Shown: positions 1 to 5,147, counted from the first letter of the stretch. The stretch is 5,970 nucleotides of DNA from UBA2029 sp037447125 (GCA_037447125.1 JBBIHG010000148.1:1-5970), one strand, 5' to 3'. The notes: generated by a model from the letters alone, not told the origin. Numbers and translations: made by a program.

Positions 1-54
1 GTCGCTTGTCATGACCCGTCGGTTGGCTCGTTTATGACCTTTCCAGACACGCTC

Positions 55-1749
55 TTAACGCCGACGGCTAGGGACCGTGCTCCCATCGGTTCCCTGCTGC
101 CCGTCCGATTCGCGCCTCTTGTAGTAGTAATAATAGTAATAATCGTAGCCGTAGCCATAGCCCTGGTCGCGCCGGCTGACCGCGTTGAGCACCAGCCCTT
201 TGATGTCAATTTCCAGCGACGCCAGGCGCTCTTTGGCACGAAGCGCGCCACCCGGACGCGTTCTGCCAGCCTCAATCACCATGATAGTAGGGATGTCGAG
301 GTTAGAGGCCAGCACAGCGCTGTCAGCGGCGATGAGCACCGGCGGCGTATCAAGTAGGATGATGTCAATGTCCGGTGACGAGCGGAAGAATTTGAACCAC
401 TGCTGCATGTTGGCCGAGCCGAGTACCTCCGCCGGGTTCAGGGGAATATAGCCACTGGCGATCATGTTCAGACCGGGGATCTCTGTCTCTTGAATGCACT
501 CAAGACAGTTCGTTGGCAACCGGTGCAGCGCGTTCTGGTCGGCGGTCAGTTCTCCGGGGTCTAATGACAGAAGCGTTGAGAGGCCAACGCGATTGTCAAC
601 GCTGAAAATGTCATGCAGACGGGGGCGGCGCAGATCGGCATCAATGAGCAGGACGCGCCACCCGGCTACAGCCATCGTCACTGCCAGATTGGCGATAGTC
701 ACCGTCTTACCGTCACCCGGCCCCGGGCTGGTAATGATGAAAACCGCTTTGCCGCCGTTAGCCGAAAACATCAGGTTAGTGCGCAGCGTGCGGTATTCCT
801 CAGAAATCGGCGAGTCGGGCTGCCGGTAGGAGATCAATCGCTCCGGATAGCCATCGCGCGATTTGCCAAATTTGGGAATAACAGCCAACGTCGGCAGGCC
901 CAAGGCTTGGGTTGCCTGGTCTACCGTCCGGATCGTGTCGTCGAGATACTCGATCAGCAAGACCAAGCCAAAGGCCAACACGGTTCCCACCATAGCCCCC
1001 AAGATGGTCGTCTGAAATTCGTTGCGTGCCACTCGGCCTGTCATCCGCGCTGGTTCGACAATTTCCAGGGCGTTAGTGCGCTGCTGCAGCCGCGCGACTG
1101 TATCTGTGAACCAGGCAATATTCGAAGACGCTTCATTGACCTGGGAGATCACTGTGTTGTACTGCTCGTTCAGACGCTCGATTTCCTGAGGATCGGTGGT
1201 CGCAGCCATCTGCGCTTCGAGCGCGGTCAGTCGTTGGCGCGACTGCTCAAGCTGTTGGTTGAGTCGCGCGATCTCTCTATTAGACAGGTCTACCTGGGCC
1301 TGTTGTTCGGGCGTCAGGTTGGTGGGGCTGTTGAGGATGAGCTGTTTGGCGACTTCGTCCACCATTTGCACGACCAGGATCGGATCGGGGTGGGTTGCAG
1401 TGATTTGGATGAAGGTGGTTTCGGAGACGACACTGGCCGATAGCGACCCGTTGAGTGCCCCTACGGAAATGGGCAAATCACCTTCATCAATTGCTCCCTG
1501 TAACACGGGATGGCTCTTGGCCAGGACCACGTAATTCTGGGCCAACTGCTGGCCTGTGAAAATCTCACCGGCGGTGGGATTGGGCGCTTGAAAGTAGGTG
1601 CCCACTGAGATGGTCACACGCGCCTGGTACAGATCAAGCTGCTGGCTCGCCTGCAAGTAGGCCGCGCCCCCTGCCAGGAATGCTGCCAGGACGATCAGCC
1701 ACAGCCACCGCCGCACGAGCCGGATATACTGTACCAGTTCTGTTTCCAT
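55..1749 (-). CDS. Wzz-type polysaccharide co-polymerase fused to a BY-kinase (CpsD/CapB-like tyrosine kinase)
   Basis: This 564-residue inner-membrane protein probably controls chain length and export of an exo- or capsular polysaccharide through autophosphorylating tyrosine-kinase activity. A Wzz-like N-terminus has a first membrane segment at about residues 14-32. An extracytoplasmic region follows, with a Gln/Glu/Leu-rich coiled coil at about 148-228, then a second membrane segment at about 247-267. The cytoplasmic kinase has an ExxRxxR oligomerisation motif (E317, R320, R323), Walker A GPGDGKT (343-349, K348), Walker A' LLIDADLRRP (367-376) and Walker B IILLDTPP (463-470). The C-terminus carries ten tyrosines (531, 533, 535, 537-543), the expected autophosphorylation cluster. 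Having both modules in one chain is the proteobacterial Wzc arrangement and is also known outside that phylum. The start at 1749 precedes the first membrane helix; its Shine-Dalgarno is weak (AGGG about 9 nt upstream). Stop is TAA. The remaining polysaccharide genes are not in the window. Confidence 0.95.
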   Translation of the reverse strand: METELVQYIRLVRRWLWLIVLAAFLAGGAAYLQASQQLDLYQARVTISVGTYFQAPNPTAGEIFTGQQLAQNYVVLAKSHPVLQGAIDEGDLPISVGALNGSLSASVVSETTFIQITATHPDPILVVQMVDEVAKQLILNSPTNLTPEQQAQVDLSNREIARLNQQLEQSRQRLTALEAQMAATTDPQEIERLNEQYNTVISQVNEASSNIAWFTDTVARLQQRTNALEIVEPARMTGRVARNEFQTTILGAMVGTVLAFGLVLLIEYLDDTIRTVDQATQALGLPTLAVIPKFGKSRDGYPERLISYRQPDSPISEEYRTLRTNLMFSANGGKAVFIITSPGPGDGKTVTIANLAVTMAVAGWRVLLIDADLRRPRLHDIFSVDNRVGLSTLLSLDPGELTADQNALHRLPTNCLECIQETEIPGLNMIASGYIPLNPAEVLGSANMQQWFKFFRSSPDIDIILLDTPPVLIAADSAVLASNLDIPTIMVIEAGRTRPGGALRAKERLASLEIDIKGLVLNAVSRRDQGYGYGYDYYYYYYYKRRESDGQQGTDGSTVPSRRR

Positions 1750-1883
1750 CGCCTATGCCCTATTCTAAGCGCGAGCGTCTGTGCAGCGCGGCGTCGATCT
1801 ACACAATGCGTTGCGAGCGAAGGACCCGCTTGTTTTCCCCACAGATGAGTTTTCTGATAGCCGGAGGCTGGTTCCAATGGCCC

Positions 1884-1897
1884 CGCGAATTTTCGCG
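1884..1897. promoter_or_regulatory. Operator-like inverted repeat at the predicted transcription start
   Basis: CGCGAA, TT, TTCGCG form a 6-bp inverted repeat with a 2-nt centre. It begins 6 nt downstream of the TATAAT at 1904-1909 and so would cover about +1 to +14 of the Wzz/BY-kinase transcript, a typical repressor position. The binding protein is unknown. It could also be a small RNA hairpin at the transcript 5' end. Confidence 0.35.
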
Positions 1898-1903
1898 AAG
1901 ACC

Positions 1904-1932
1904 ATTATAGCGCGAGAGTTCTCTTTTCGGAA
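1904..1932 (-). promoter_or_regulatory. Probable sigma-70-type promoter of the Wzz/BY-kinase gene
   Basis: A perfect TATAAT lies on the minus strand at 1909-1904. With a 17-nt spacer, the -35 would be TTCCGA at 1932-1927, which matches TTGACA at only three positions. A start site near 1897 would give a leader of about 148 nt before the ATG at 1749. The perfect -10 in GC-rich DNA, in the right orientation upstream of the gene, is the main support; the -35 is poor, so an activator may be needed. Confidence 0.5.
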
Positions 1933-1938
1933 AGAACT
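1917..1938. promoter_or_regulatory. Inverted repeat overlapping the -35 region of the Wzz/BY-kinase promoter
   Basis: AGTTCT (1917-1922) and AGAACT (1933-1938) are perfect inverted repeats separated by 10 nt. Pairing extends inward (TTT with AAA) if one base is bulged. The dyad spans the -35 and part of the spacer. It could be an operator. No T-tract follows on either strand, so an intrinsic terminator is unlikely. Confidence 0.3.
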
Positions 1939-2042
1939 GTGTGAGGCTTGAGTTAGGGTGTGCTTGAAGGGCAATTTGTGCTGTGCTGACTATACGAAGA
2001 TTCCCGCTTGCCTGCCAGTCCTCATTCCTTCGCCAACTCCGG

Positions 2043-2408
2043 CTATCGCTTGACCGGAATCCCGCACAGAAACTTGAATGTCTCCGCCCCCGTGTTCTCG
2101 TAGGTGTGCTCCATGCCGCCCGGCACGAAAACCACATCACCCGGCGCCAGGGCGTGCCAGGCCCCGTTAAGCCACACGCGCCCCATCCCCTCAACAACGA
2201 AGTTCTCGTGCTCGTAGGGGTGATTGTGGCGCGGCGTATGGCCACCGGGCGCGATCTCGATCATGCGCAGGGCATAGACCGGCGCACCGTCGTGGTCATC
2301 GTCAATCAGCCAGCGGATGCGTGTGCCGGGCGCTTCGCTGCCGAATTCCTGCGCGGGTACAGCGCTGTAGTGGGTGACCTTGCCGCGAGGAGTTGTCTCG
2401 TCTGTCAT
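2043..2408 (-). CDS. Small single-domain cupin protein (metal-binding beta-barrel)
   Basis: This 121-residue soluble protein consists almost entirely of one conserved cupin barrel. Motif 1 runs from G55 and contains H61, H63 and E68. Motif 2 fits G-x5-P-x-G-x2-H-x3-N exactly (G90, P96, G98, H101, N105). H61, H63, E68 and H101 are the expected ligands for a divalent metal. Small cupins include isomerases, dioxygenases and sugar- or ligand-binding proteins, and the sequence does not say which; no substrate is proposed. The length is typical of stand-alone cupin_2 proteins. The start at 2408 is supported by AAAGGA at 2422-2417, 8 nt upstream. It lies 72 nt downstream of the STAS gene on the same strand, and the gap contains two hairpins, so expression may be co-transcribed but attenuated. 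Confidence 0.88.
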   Translation of the reverse strand: MTDETTPRGKVTHYSAVPAQEFGSEAPGTRIRWLIDDDHDGAPVYALRMIEIAPGGHTPRHNHPYEHENFVVEGMGRVWLNGAWHALAPGDVVFVPGGMEHTYENTGAETFKFLCGIPVKR

Positions 2409-2426
2409 GGAGATTGTCCTTTCGCC

Positions 2427-2454
2427 AAAACAGCCCCCTGGGTGCTGGGGACTG
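2427..2454 (-). terminator. Candidate intrinsic terminator or attenuator in the cupin leader
   Basis: Read on the minus strand, CAGTCCCC and GGGGGCTG form an 8-bp stem (one T-G wobble) around an 8-nt loop, followed directly by TTTT. The T-tract is only five bases from the cupin Shine-Dalgarno. It would therefore stop STAS transcripts before the cupin gene, or act as a regulated attenuator. The T-tract is short, so termination may be partial. Confidence 0.4.
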
Positions 2455-2461
2455 CTCCGCC

Positions 2462-2500
2462 AGGCGCTCGCCGCGCGTGGCTAGAAGGCGGCGAGCGCCT
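2462..2500 (-). repeat. 13-bp perfect GC-rich inverted repeat across the STAS stop codon
   Basis: AGGCGCTCGCCGC (2462-2474) and GCGGCGAGCGCCT (2488-2500) are exact reverse complements around a 13-nt loop. The STAS stop codon (2481-2483) lies in the loop. There is no T-tract immediately after it. It could stabilise the STAS mRNA 3' end, pause RNA polymerase, or protect against 3' exonucleases. Confidence 0.55.
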
Positions 2501-2813
2501 CGTCCACCGTCGCATAAATAGAGAAAAACTTGTCGAAGCCAATGATCTGGAATACGCGCGCCACTCTCTGGCTCAAATTCACCAGCTTGAGATCGCCCTG
2601 GCCAGCGCGTACCTGGGTCAGAATGTCGGCCAGCGTGCGCAGCCCGGCGCTGTTGATATAGCGCACCTGATCCATCTCCAGGACGAGCTTGTGTTTACCT
2701 TCGGAGACAGCAGTCTGCAAGGCGAGATCAAGATCCAGCGCGCCCTCGCTATCTACGCGGCCTTCCAGGGAGAAAATGGTGACGCTATCCTGTTCGCGCT
2801 CAGTGATATTCAT
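2481..2813 (-). CDS. STAS-domain anti-sigma-factor antagonist (SpoIIAA/RsbV-like)
   Basis: This cytoplasmic protein of 110 residues is one STAS domain, the usual length for SpoIIAA/RsbV-type antagonists. These bind a serine-kinase anti-sigma factor and release the sigma factor when unphosphorylated. The hallmark loop is YINSAGLRTL (residues 52-61); S55 aligns with the phosphorylated serine of SpoIIAA. The N-terminal strand segments (VTIFSLEGRVD) and the C-terminal LKLVNLSQRVARVFQIIGFDKFF also fit. An ATG at 2846 would add 11 residues (MADSCLWGSPA) that fall outside the domain. The ATG at 2813 is preferred because GGGGGAG sits 7 nt upstream. No partner kinase, phosphatase or sigma factor lies in the window. 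The cupin gene follows on the same strand. Role in a sigma cascade is known for the family; the particular target is unknown. Confidence 0.92.
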   Translation of the reverse strand: MNITEREQDSVTIFSLEGRVDSEGALDLDLALQTAVSEGKHKLVLEMDQVRYINSAGLRTLADILTQVRAGQGDLKLVNLSQRVARVFQIIGFDKFFSIYATVDEALAAF

Positions 2814-2820
2814 GGCAGGA

Positions 2821-2827
2821 CTCCCCC
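2821..2827 (-). promoter_or_regulatory. Ribosome binding site that decides the STAS start
   Basis: GGGGGAG on the minus strand lies 7 nt before the ATG at 2813. It would be inside the reading frame if translation began at the in-frame ATG at 2846, which argues for the downstream start. Confidence 0.65.
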
Positions 2828-2837
2828 AAAGACAACT

Positions 2838-2865
2838 GTCAGCCATTGGCAGTCAGCCATCGGCT
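2838..2865. repeat. 14-nt tandem repeat (7-nt periodicity)
   Basis: GTCAGCCATTGGCA (2838-2851) is followed directly by GTCAGCCATCGGCT (2852-2865), 12 of 14 matching. The internal period is about 7 nt, and TGGCAGT recurs in a similar repeat at 5148-5175. It lies just upstream of the STAS start. It resembles the short heptamer-based intergenic repeats seen in some GC-rich bacterial genomes; function unknown. Confidence 0.5.
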
Positions 2866-2965
2866 ACCAGCACAATCACTTTCATCACCTGGTGCTGCCC
2901 TGCTGGGGCATAACCGGCTCGGACCAAAGCTGACTTGCGAGCCAACACCTTCTGAGCTTACCCTC

Positions 2966-2971
2966 ATTGTA
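2966..2971 (-). promoter_or_regulatory. Possible -10 element for the STAS gene
   Basis: TACAAT on the minus strand matches TATAAT at five of six positions. The region 17 nt upstream (TTCCCT) is a poor -35. It would give a leader of about 145 nt. Support is weak. Confidence 0.25.
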
Positions 2972-3084
2972 GTCGGTTTGTGCCCGGCAGGGAAGAGAAG
3001 GCCTGTCAGGATGCTGAATCATGGATAGCCCCCTGGTCGAGTGTTGGCGATCGGAGTGATTTCACCTCCTTGTGCGATACACCC

Positions 3085-3102
3085 CTCTTGTGGCTCTTGT
3101 GG
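3085..3102 (+). repeat. Perfect 9-nt tandem repeat upstream of the receiver-gene promoter
   Basis: CTCTTGTGG occurs twice back to back (3085-3093, 3094-3102), with a looser relative, CTCCTTGTG, at 3066-3074. The pair ends 6 nt before the proposed -35 at 3109, a position where direct repeats often bind activators. Confidence 0.45.
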
Positions 3103-3108
3103 CGTGTC

Positions 3109-3136
3109 TTGCGCTGGATTCCCGATCGACTAGAAT
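3109..3136 (+). promoter_or_regulatory. Candidate promoter for the receiver/HTH gene group
   Basis: TTGCGC (3109-3114), a 16-nt spacer and TAGAAT (3131-3136) match the sigma-70 consensus at 3/6 and 5/6. Transcription would begin near 3143, about 50 nt before the first receiver ATG. The duplicated DNA begins downstream of this promoter (about 3152), so both receiver copies and the HTH gene probably depend on this one promoter. Confidence 0.4.
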
Positions 3137-3151
3137 TATTAGCGACTCCTC

Positions 3152-3457
3152 TCTTTTCCGATCACCGTCTGACCCTGGCCTGAGAGGTGGTATATGCCAA
3201 CTTGGACAATCGTTGCGGACGACCCAGATCAGAGCGACACGTTGTTGGCCCTGTTCAGCATCTGGGGTGTCGGCGGAACTGTCCTCATCAACGAGGCTGA
3301 AGCTGAGCAAGGGCCAGACGATATCGAGGTGGACAGCGTCGAAACCAACATCCCCGAGCTGTCCACCCTTTCCCAACGACTGGCCAACGGCGAGTGCTCA
3401 GAGAACGTTACGCGGCTGTGCTGTGGTGGATTGAAATAGCAGCGACATTGTCTTGTC
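3152..3457 (+). repeat. Tandem duplication unit 1 (leader plus 5' part of receiver gene)
   Basis: Positions 3152-3178 match 3451-3477 at 22 of 27 bases. The coding part 3194-3439 then matches 3503-3748 at protein level, and CATTGTCTTGTC at 3446-3457 matches 3757-3769 with one base missing. The first unit therefore covers a piece of leader and about 80 codons. Confidence 0.65.
3194..3439 (+). CDS. Truncated, degenerate receiver-domain protein (partial duplicate; possible pseudogene)
   Basis: This 81-residue reading frame aligns without gaps to the first 75 residues of the receiver protein at 3503-4117, with 34 identities counted by eye (for example DTLLALF and ETNIPEL). It stops at the equivalent of residue 83, before the strand with the conserved Thr and the strand with the conserved Lys, so a complete receiver fold is impossible. 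The phosphoacceptor D60 is replaced by serine (TLSQRL versus ILDIRL), and E8 of the acidic pocket is alanine. It has a good Shine-Dalgarno (AGAGGTGG, 3183-3190) and may be translated. Similarity to the intact copy continues for a few bases past the stop, ending near 3457, which indicates a partial tandem duplication. It is either a decaying remnant or a small repurposed protein. Confidence 0.6.
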   Translation: MPTWTIVADDPDQSDTLLALFSIWGVGGTVLINEAEAEQGPDDIEVDSVETNIPELSTLSQRLANGECSENVTRLCCGGLK

Positions 3458-3769
3458 CAATCGCCGTCTGTCCCAGGACCTAGGCGCGGGGGGATTCAAC
3501 ACATGTCAACTTGGATGGTTGTTGAGGACGAACCCGATCTGTACGATACGCTGCTGGCCTTGTTTGGCATCTGGAGCATTGACGGAGTGGCCTTTACCAA
3601 CGGGACCGACGCCGTCAAATGGATTGACGACGTGGATACGGGCAATGCCGAGACCAACATACCCGAGTTGGCCATCCTGGATATCCGGCTGCCCGGCGTC
3701 GAAGGCCCTGATATCGGGGCGCGACTACGGCAAAGCCCCGTGCTGAAGAACATCGCCATTGTGCTTGTC
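3451..3769 (+). repeat. Tandem duplication unit 2 (leader plus 5' part of intact receiver gene)
   Basis: This is the second unit of the duplication. The leader parts are offset by 299 nt and the start codons by 309 nt, so about 10 nt differ between the two leaders. The junction with unit 1 lies in TCTTGTC at 3451-3457, which matches both the end of the unit-1 coding homology and the start of the leader homology. Confidence 0.65.
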
Positions 3770-4117
3770 ACCGCCTATTATCTTTCTCCGGCTGATGAGA
3801 AGAAGGCCATCGAAAAGGCCCAGGCTGACGATCTGTTGTACAAGCCGCTTCCCGTTCCTGAAGAGTTCCGCGCCGTGCTGCAAAAAGCGATCGCCAAGCG
3901 GCAGGCACCCCCGCCCGAAGAGCCCGCCATCCCCAAGGCCGAGCAGCCGTCCCAAGCCGCGGAAAAGCCGGCCGCAGAGCCAGAAACACCGTCTGCGAAA
4001 CCGGAACCGAAACCATCGCCCGCAGATGAGGGGAAGGCATCGGCAGACGCCGAGGAGCCGCCCGCAAGCGTGGAAAACCCGGCTCCCGACACGGAAAAGC
4101 CGCCGCAGGAGTCCTGA
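3503..4117 (+). CDS. Orphan response-regulator receiver domain with a Pro/Glu/Ala/Lys-rich tail
   Basis: This cytoplasmic two-component receiver of 204 residues has one REC domain at about 1-132 and a low-complexity tail. The signature residues are present: acidic pocket E8/D9/E10 (VVEDEPD), phosphoacceptor D60 (ILDIRLPG), T90 (VLVTAYY) and K114 (LLYKP), so phosphorylation by a histidine kinase is expected. No output domain follows. Residues 134-204 are rich in Pro, Glu, Ala and Lys, have no predicted fold, and resemble a flexible linker. The start at 3503 has GGGGGGA 8 nt upstream and gives a complete first beta strand. A degenerate partial copy lies directly upstream. The HTH gene starts 4 nt after the stop, so the two are probably translationally coupled, and the HTH protein may be the output partner (inference). 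No histidine kinase is in the window. Confidence 0.9.
   Translation: MSTWMVVEDEPDLYDTLLALFGIWSIDGVAFTNGTDAVKWIDDVDTGNAETNIPELAILDIRLPGVEGPDIGARLRQSPVLKNIAIVLVTAYYLSPADEKKAIEKAQADDLLYKPLPVPEEFRAVLQKAIAKRQAPPPEEPAIPKAEQPSQAAEKPAAEPETPSAKPEPKPSPADEGKASADAEEPPASVENPAPDTEKPPQES
4107..4111 (+). promoter_or_regulatory. Ribosome binding site for the HTH gene, inside the receiver 3' end
   Basis: AGGAG lies 10 nt before the ATG at 4122 and within the last codons of the receiver gene. It supports 4122 as the start and implies translational coupling. The later in-frame ATG at 4176 has no comparable site. Confidence 0.6.
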
Positions 4118-4121
4118 GTCG

Positions 4122-4928
4122 ATGCCGGCAGCGTTGACGGCAGAGAGTCTGCGCAGTGAACGAGCAGTCCAGCCCATGCGCCAGGTGACACTCTCTGGCC
4201 TTGTCCGGCGCCGCTTCATCCACTGCCTGAGCGTGCGCGGGCAATCCGCCGCTGAGCTGGTCTGCGAGATCGGGTTGCCACCGTTGACGCTGTGTCATCT
4301 GATCGCCGGGCAGAATCTACCGGCTATCCCCCTTGTGGCCTACTATCGCATTGCCCGCTGGCTGCAAATGCCGCTGTGGAACACGCTGCTGCTGGCTGGG
4401 GCGAAGCCGGGCCTGGCAACGCTGGTGCGCTTCGGCATGGAGATGCAGGGCTGCCGGGCTTCTAGCACGGGAGATCAGATGCGCGTGGCCCGCGCGGTCG
4501 GGATCAGTGTAGCCGTTTTCCGGCGCGCGCTGCACGGCTACGCCAGCTTTCACCCCTCCATGCGAACCTGCGACCGTCTCGCCGGTTGGCTGACCTGGAT
4601 GGGCGTGAGTGCGGAGGATATCGCGCTGGCGGCGGGTATGGTGGTTCGCTACCACGCTAACGGACACCGCCTGACGATCACCCGCCAGGCAGCCCAGGCC
4701 GTCGCGCCGTACCCGTGCGCGTGCGGTCGGGCAGGGTGTATGGTACCGGCGCACATCCCCGCCGGCCCGCGCCGCCAGTGGCGCAGCGATGCCTGCCGCA
4801 TGTGGGCCAAACGCCGTCGGTCCACGCCTGCCCAGGCTTCCACTGCGCCTATGCACCCTCTCCCCCACCCCGCAGAGATCGTGCGTTTTATCAGGATAAA
4901 CGAACGCACTGTTCCCGTGCGTTTTTAG
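4122..4928 (+). CDS. Double helix-turn-helix protein with a Cys-containing zinc-knuckle-like C-terminus
   Basis: This 268-residue, very basic protein is probably a cytoplasmic DNA-binding regulator. Two similar segments have the XRE-like pattern of a helix-turn-helix followed by further helices: about 39-93 (SAAELVCEIGLPPLTLCHLI, ending LLLAG) and about 115-172 (MRVARAVGISVAVFRRALHG, ending IALAAG). They look like an internal duplication. The C-terminal part has C199, C201, C206 and C225. The segment RQWRSDACRMWAKRRR resembles bacterial zinc-knuckle tails of the type CSDACRxxAxRRR, but R221 stands where a cysteine is usual, so metal binding is uncertain. The frame is open upstream to 3759 inside the receiver gene; the ATG at 4122 was chosen for its AGGAG and its position 4 nt after the receiver stop. 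The last codons overlap a hairpin terminator. The target is unknown. No named family was recognised, so the DNA-binding role is inferred. Confidence 0.75.
   Translation: MPAALTAESLRSERAVQPMRQVTLSGLVRRRFIHCLSVRGQSAAELVCEIGLPPLTLCHLIAGQNLPAIPLVAYYRIARWLQMPLWNTLLLAGAKPGLATLVRFGMEMQGCRASSTGDQMRVARAVGISVAVFRRALHGYASFHPSMRTCDRLAGWLTWMGVSAEDIALAAGMVVRYHANGHRLTITRQAAQAVAPYPCACGRAGCMVPAHIPAGPRRQWRSDACRMWAKRRRSTPAQASTAPMHPLPHPAEIVRFIRINERTVPVRF
4881..4909 (+). promoter_or_regulatory. Alternative (antiterminator-like) hairpin upstream of the terminator
   Basis: GTGCGTT (4881-4887) can pair with AACGCAC (4903-4909), and TTATC (4888-4892) with GATAA (4895-4899) over a 2-nt loop, leaving a small 3-nt bulge on one side. 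This structure uses the same arm as the terminator, so only one of the two can form at a time. Confidence 0.4.
4903..4926 (+). terminator. Intrinsic terminator overlapping the HTH stop codon
   Basis: AACGCAC (4903-4909) and GTGCGTT (4917-4923) pair around a 7-nt loop, and the stem runs into TTTTT (4922-4926). The stop codon TAG (4926-4928) begins in the T-tract. The stem is 7 bp, moderate in strength. The left arm can instead pair with an upstream GTGCGTT at 4881-4887. Confidence 0.55.
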
Positions 4929-5113
4929 GACTCAACAGGCGTCTGTCAACCCCCGATCAGCGGGGCAGGGCAGGCATTGCAACACGCGCCGGAATCGGGC
5001 AGCAACCCCCTACCCTGATGGCTGGTGATCGGCGATCAGTTGCCAGGTGCCAGAAGATAGCAGTTTGTGATCGGATGACTACTGATCGTTGAGGTCCGCA
5101 CGCTGACCGTCCA

Positions 5114-5133
5114 ACGTTGCCCCGGGGCAACAT
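5114..5133. repeat. Palindrome A (core GTTGCCCC/GGGGCAAC)
   Basis: Positions 5116-5131 form a perfect 16-nt palindrome. The 20-nt block 5114-5133 matches 5291-5310 at 18 of 20 positions. It is a likely site for a dimeric DNA-binding protein. The neighbouring ParB-like protein is one candidate. Confidence 0.7.
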
Positions 5134-5147
5134 AACGCGGCAGAGAT

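Larger units (their letters stand above)
2847..3193. other. Divergent intergenic control region between STAS (minus) and the receiver genes (plus)
   Basis: This stretch of about 350 bases holds no convincing gene. It contains the end of a 14-nt tandem repeat (2838-2865), a possible minus-strand -10 for STAS (TACAAT, 2971-2966), 9-nt direct repeats (3085-3102) and a possible plus-strand promoter (3109-3136). Short reading frames across it have no domain-like sequence. Confidence 0.6.

Noticed and set aside
1..12. ATG on the minus strand at 12-10, possibly the start of the next gene after the kinase
   Set aside because: Only four codons are visible and the upstream ribosome binding site is weak, so it cannot be supported.
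34..1534. Several long plus-strand open frames opposite the Wzz/BY-kinase gene, one of them 276 codons (613-1443)
   Set aside because: They are antisense shadows of a gene with clear domains on the minus strand, and their translations are low in domain-like sequence.
1983..2933. A 316-codon plus-strand open frame spanning cupin and STAS
   Set aside because: It runs opposite two well-supported minus-strand genes with intact motifs; its length comes from GC-rich codon structure.
2980..3183. A 67-codon plus-strand open frame in the STAS/receiver intergenic region
   Set aside because: It has no recognisable domain, and it runs through the candidate promoter and direct repeats.
3759..4121. N-terminal extension of the HTH protein to the ATG at 3759
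   Set aside because: The added 121 residues are Arg/Pro/Ser-rich out-of-frame translation of the receiver; the ATG at 4122 has a ribosome binding site and fits coupling.
3725..4298. Minus-strand open frames of 137-176 codons opposite the receiver tail
   Set aside because: The Cys/Arg/Leu- and Ser/Gly/Ala-rich translations are antisense to the proline-rich repeats of the tail; no start signal or domain is evident.
4715..5092. A 125-codon plus-strand open frame overlapping the HTH 3' end
   Set aside because: It overlaps the HTH gene in another frame and continues into repeat-rich DNA, with no domain-like content.
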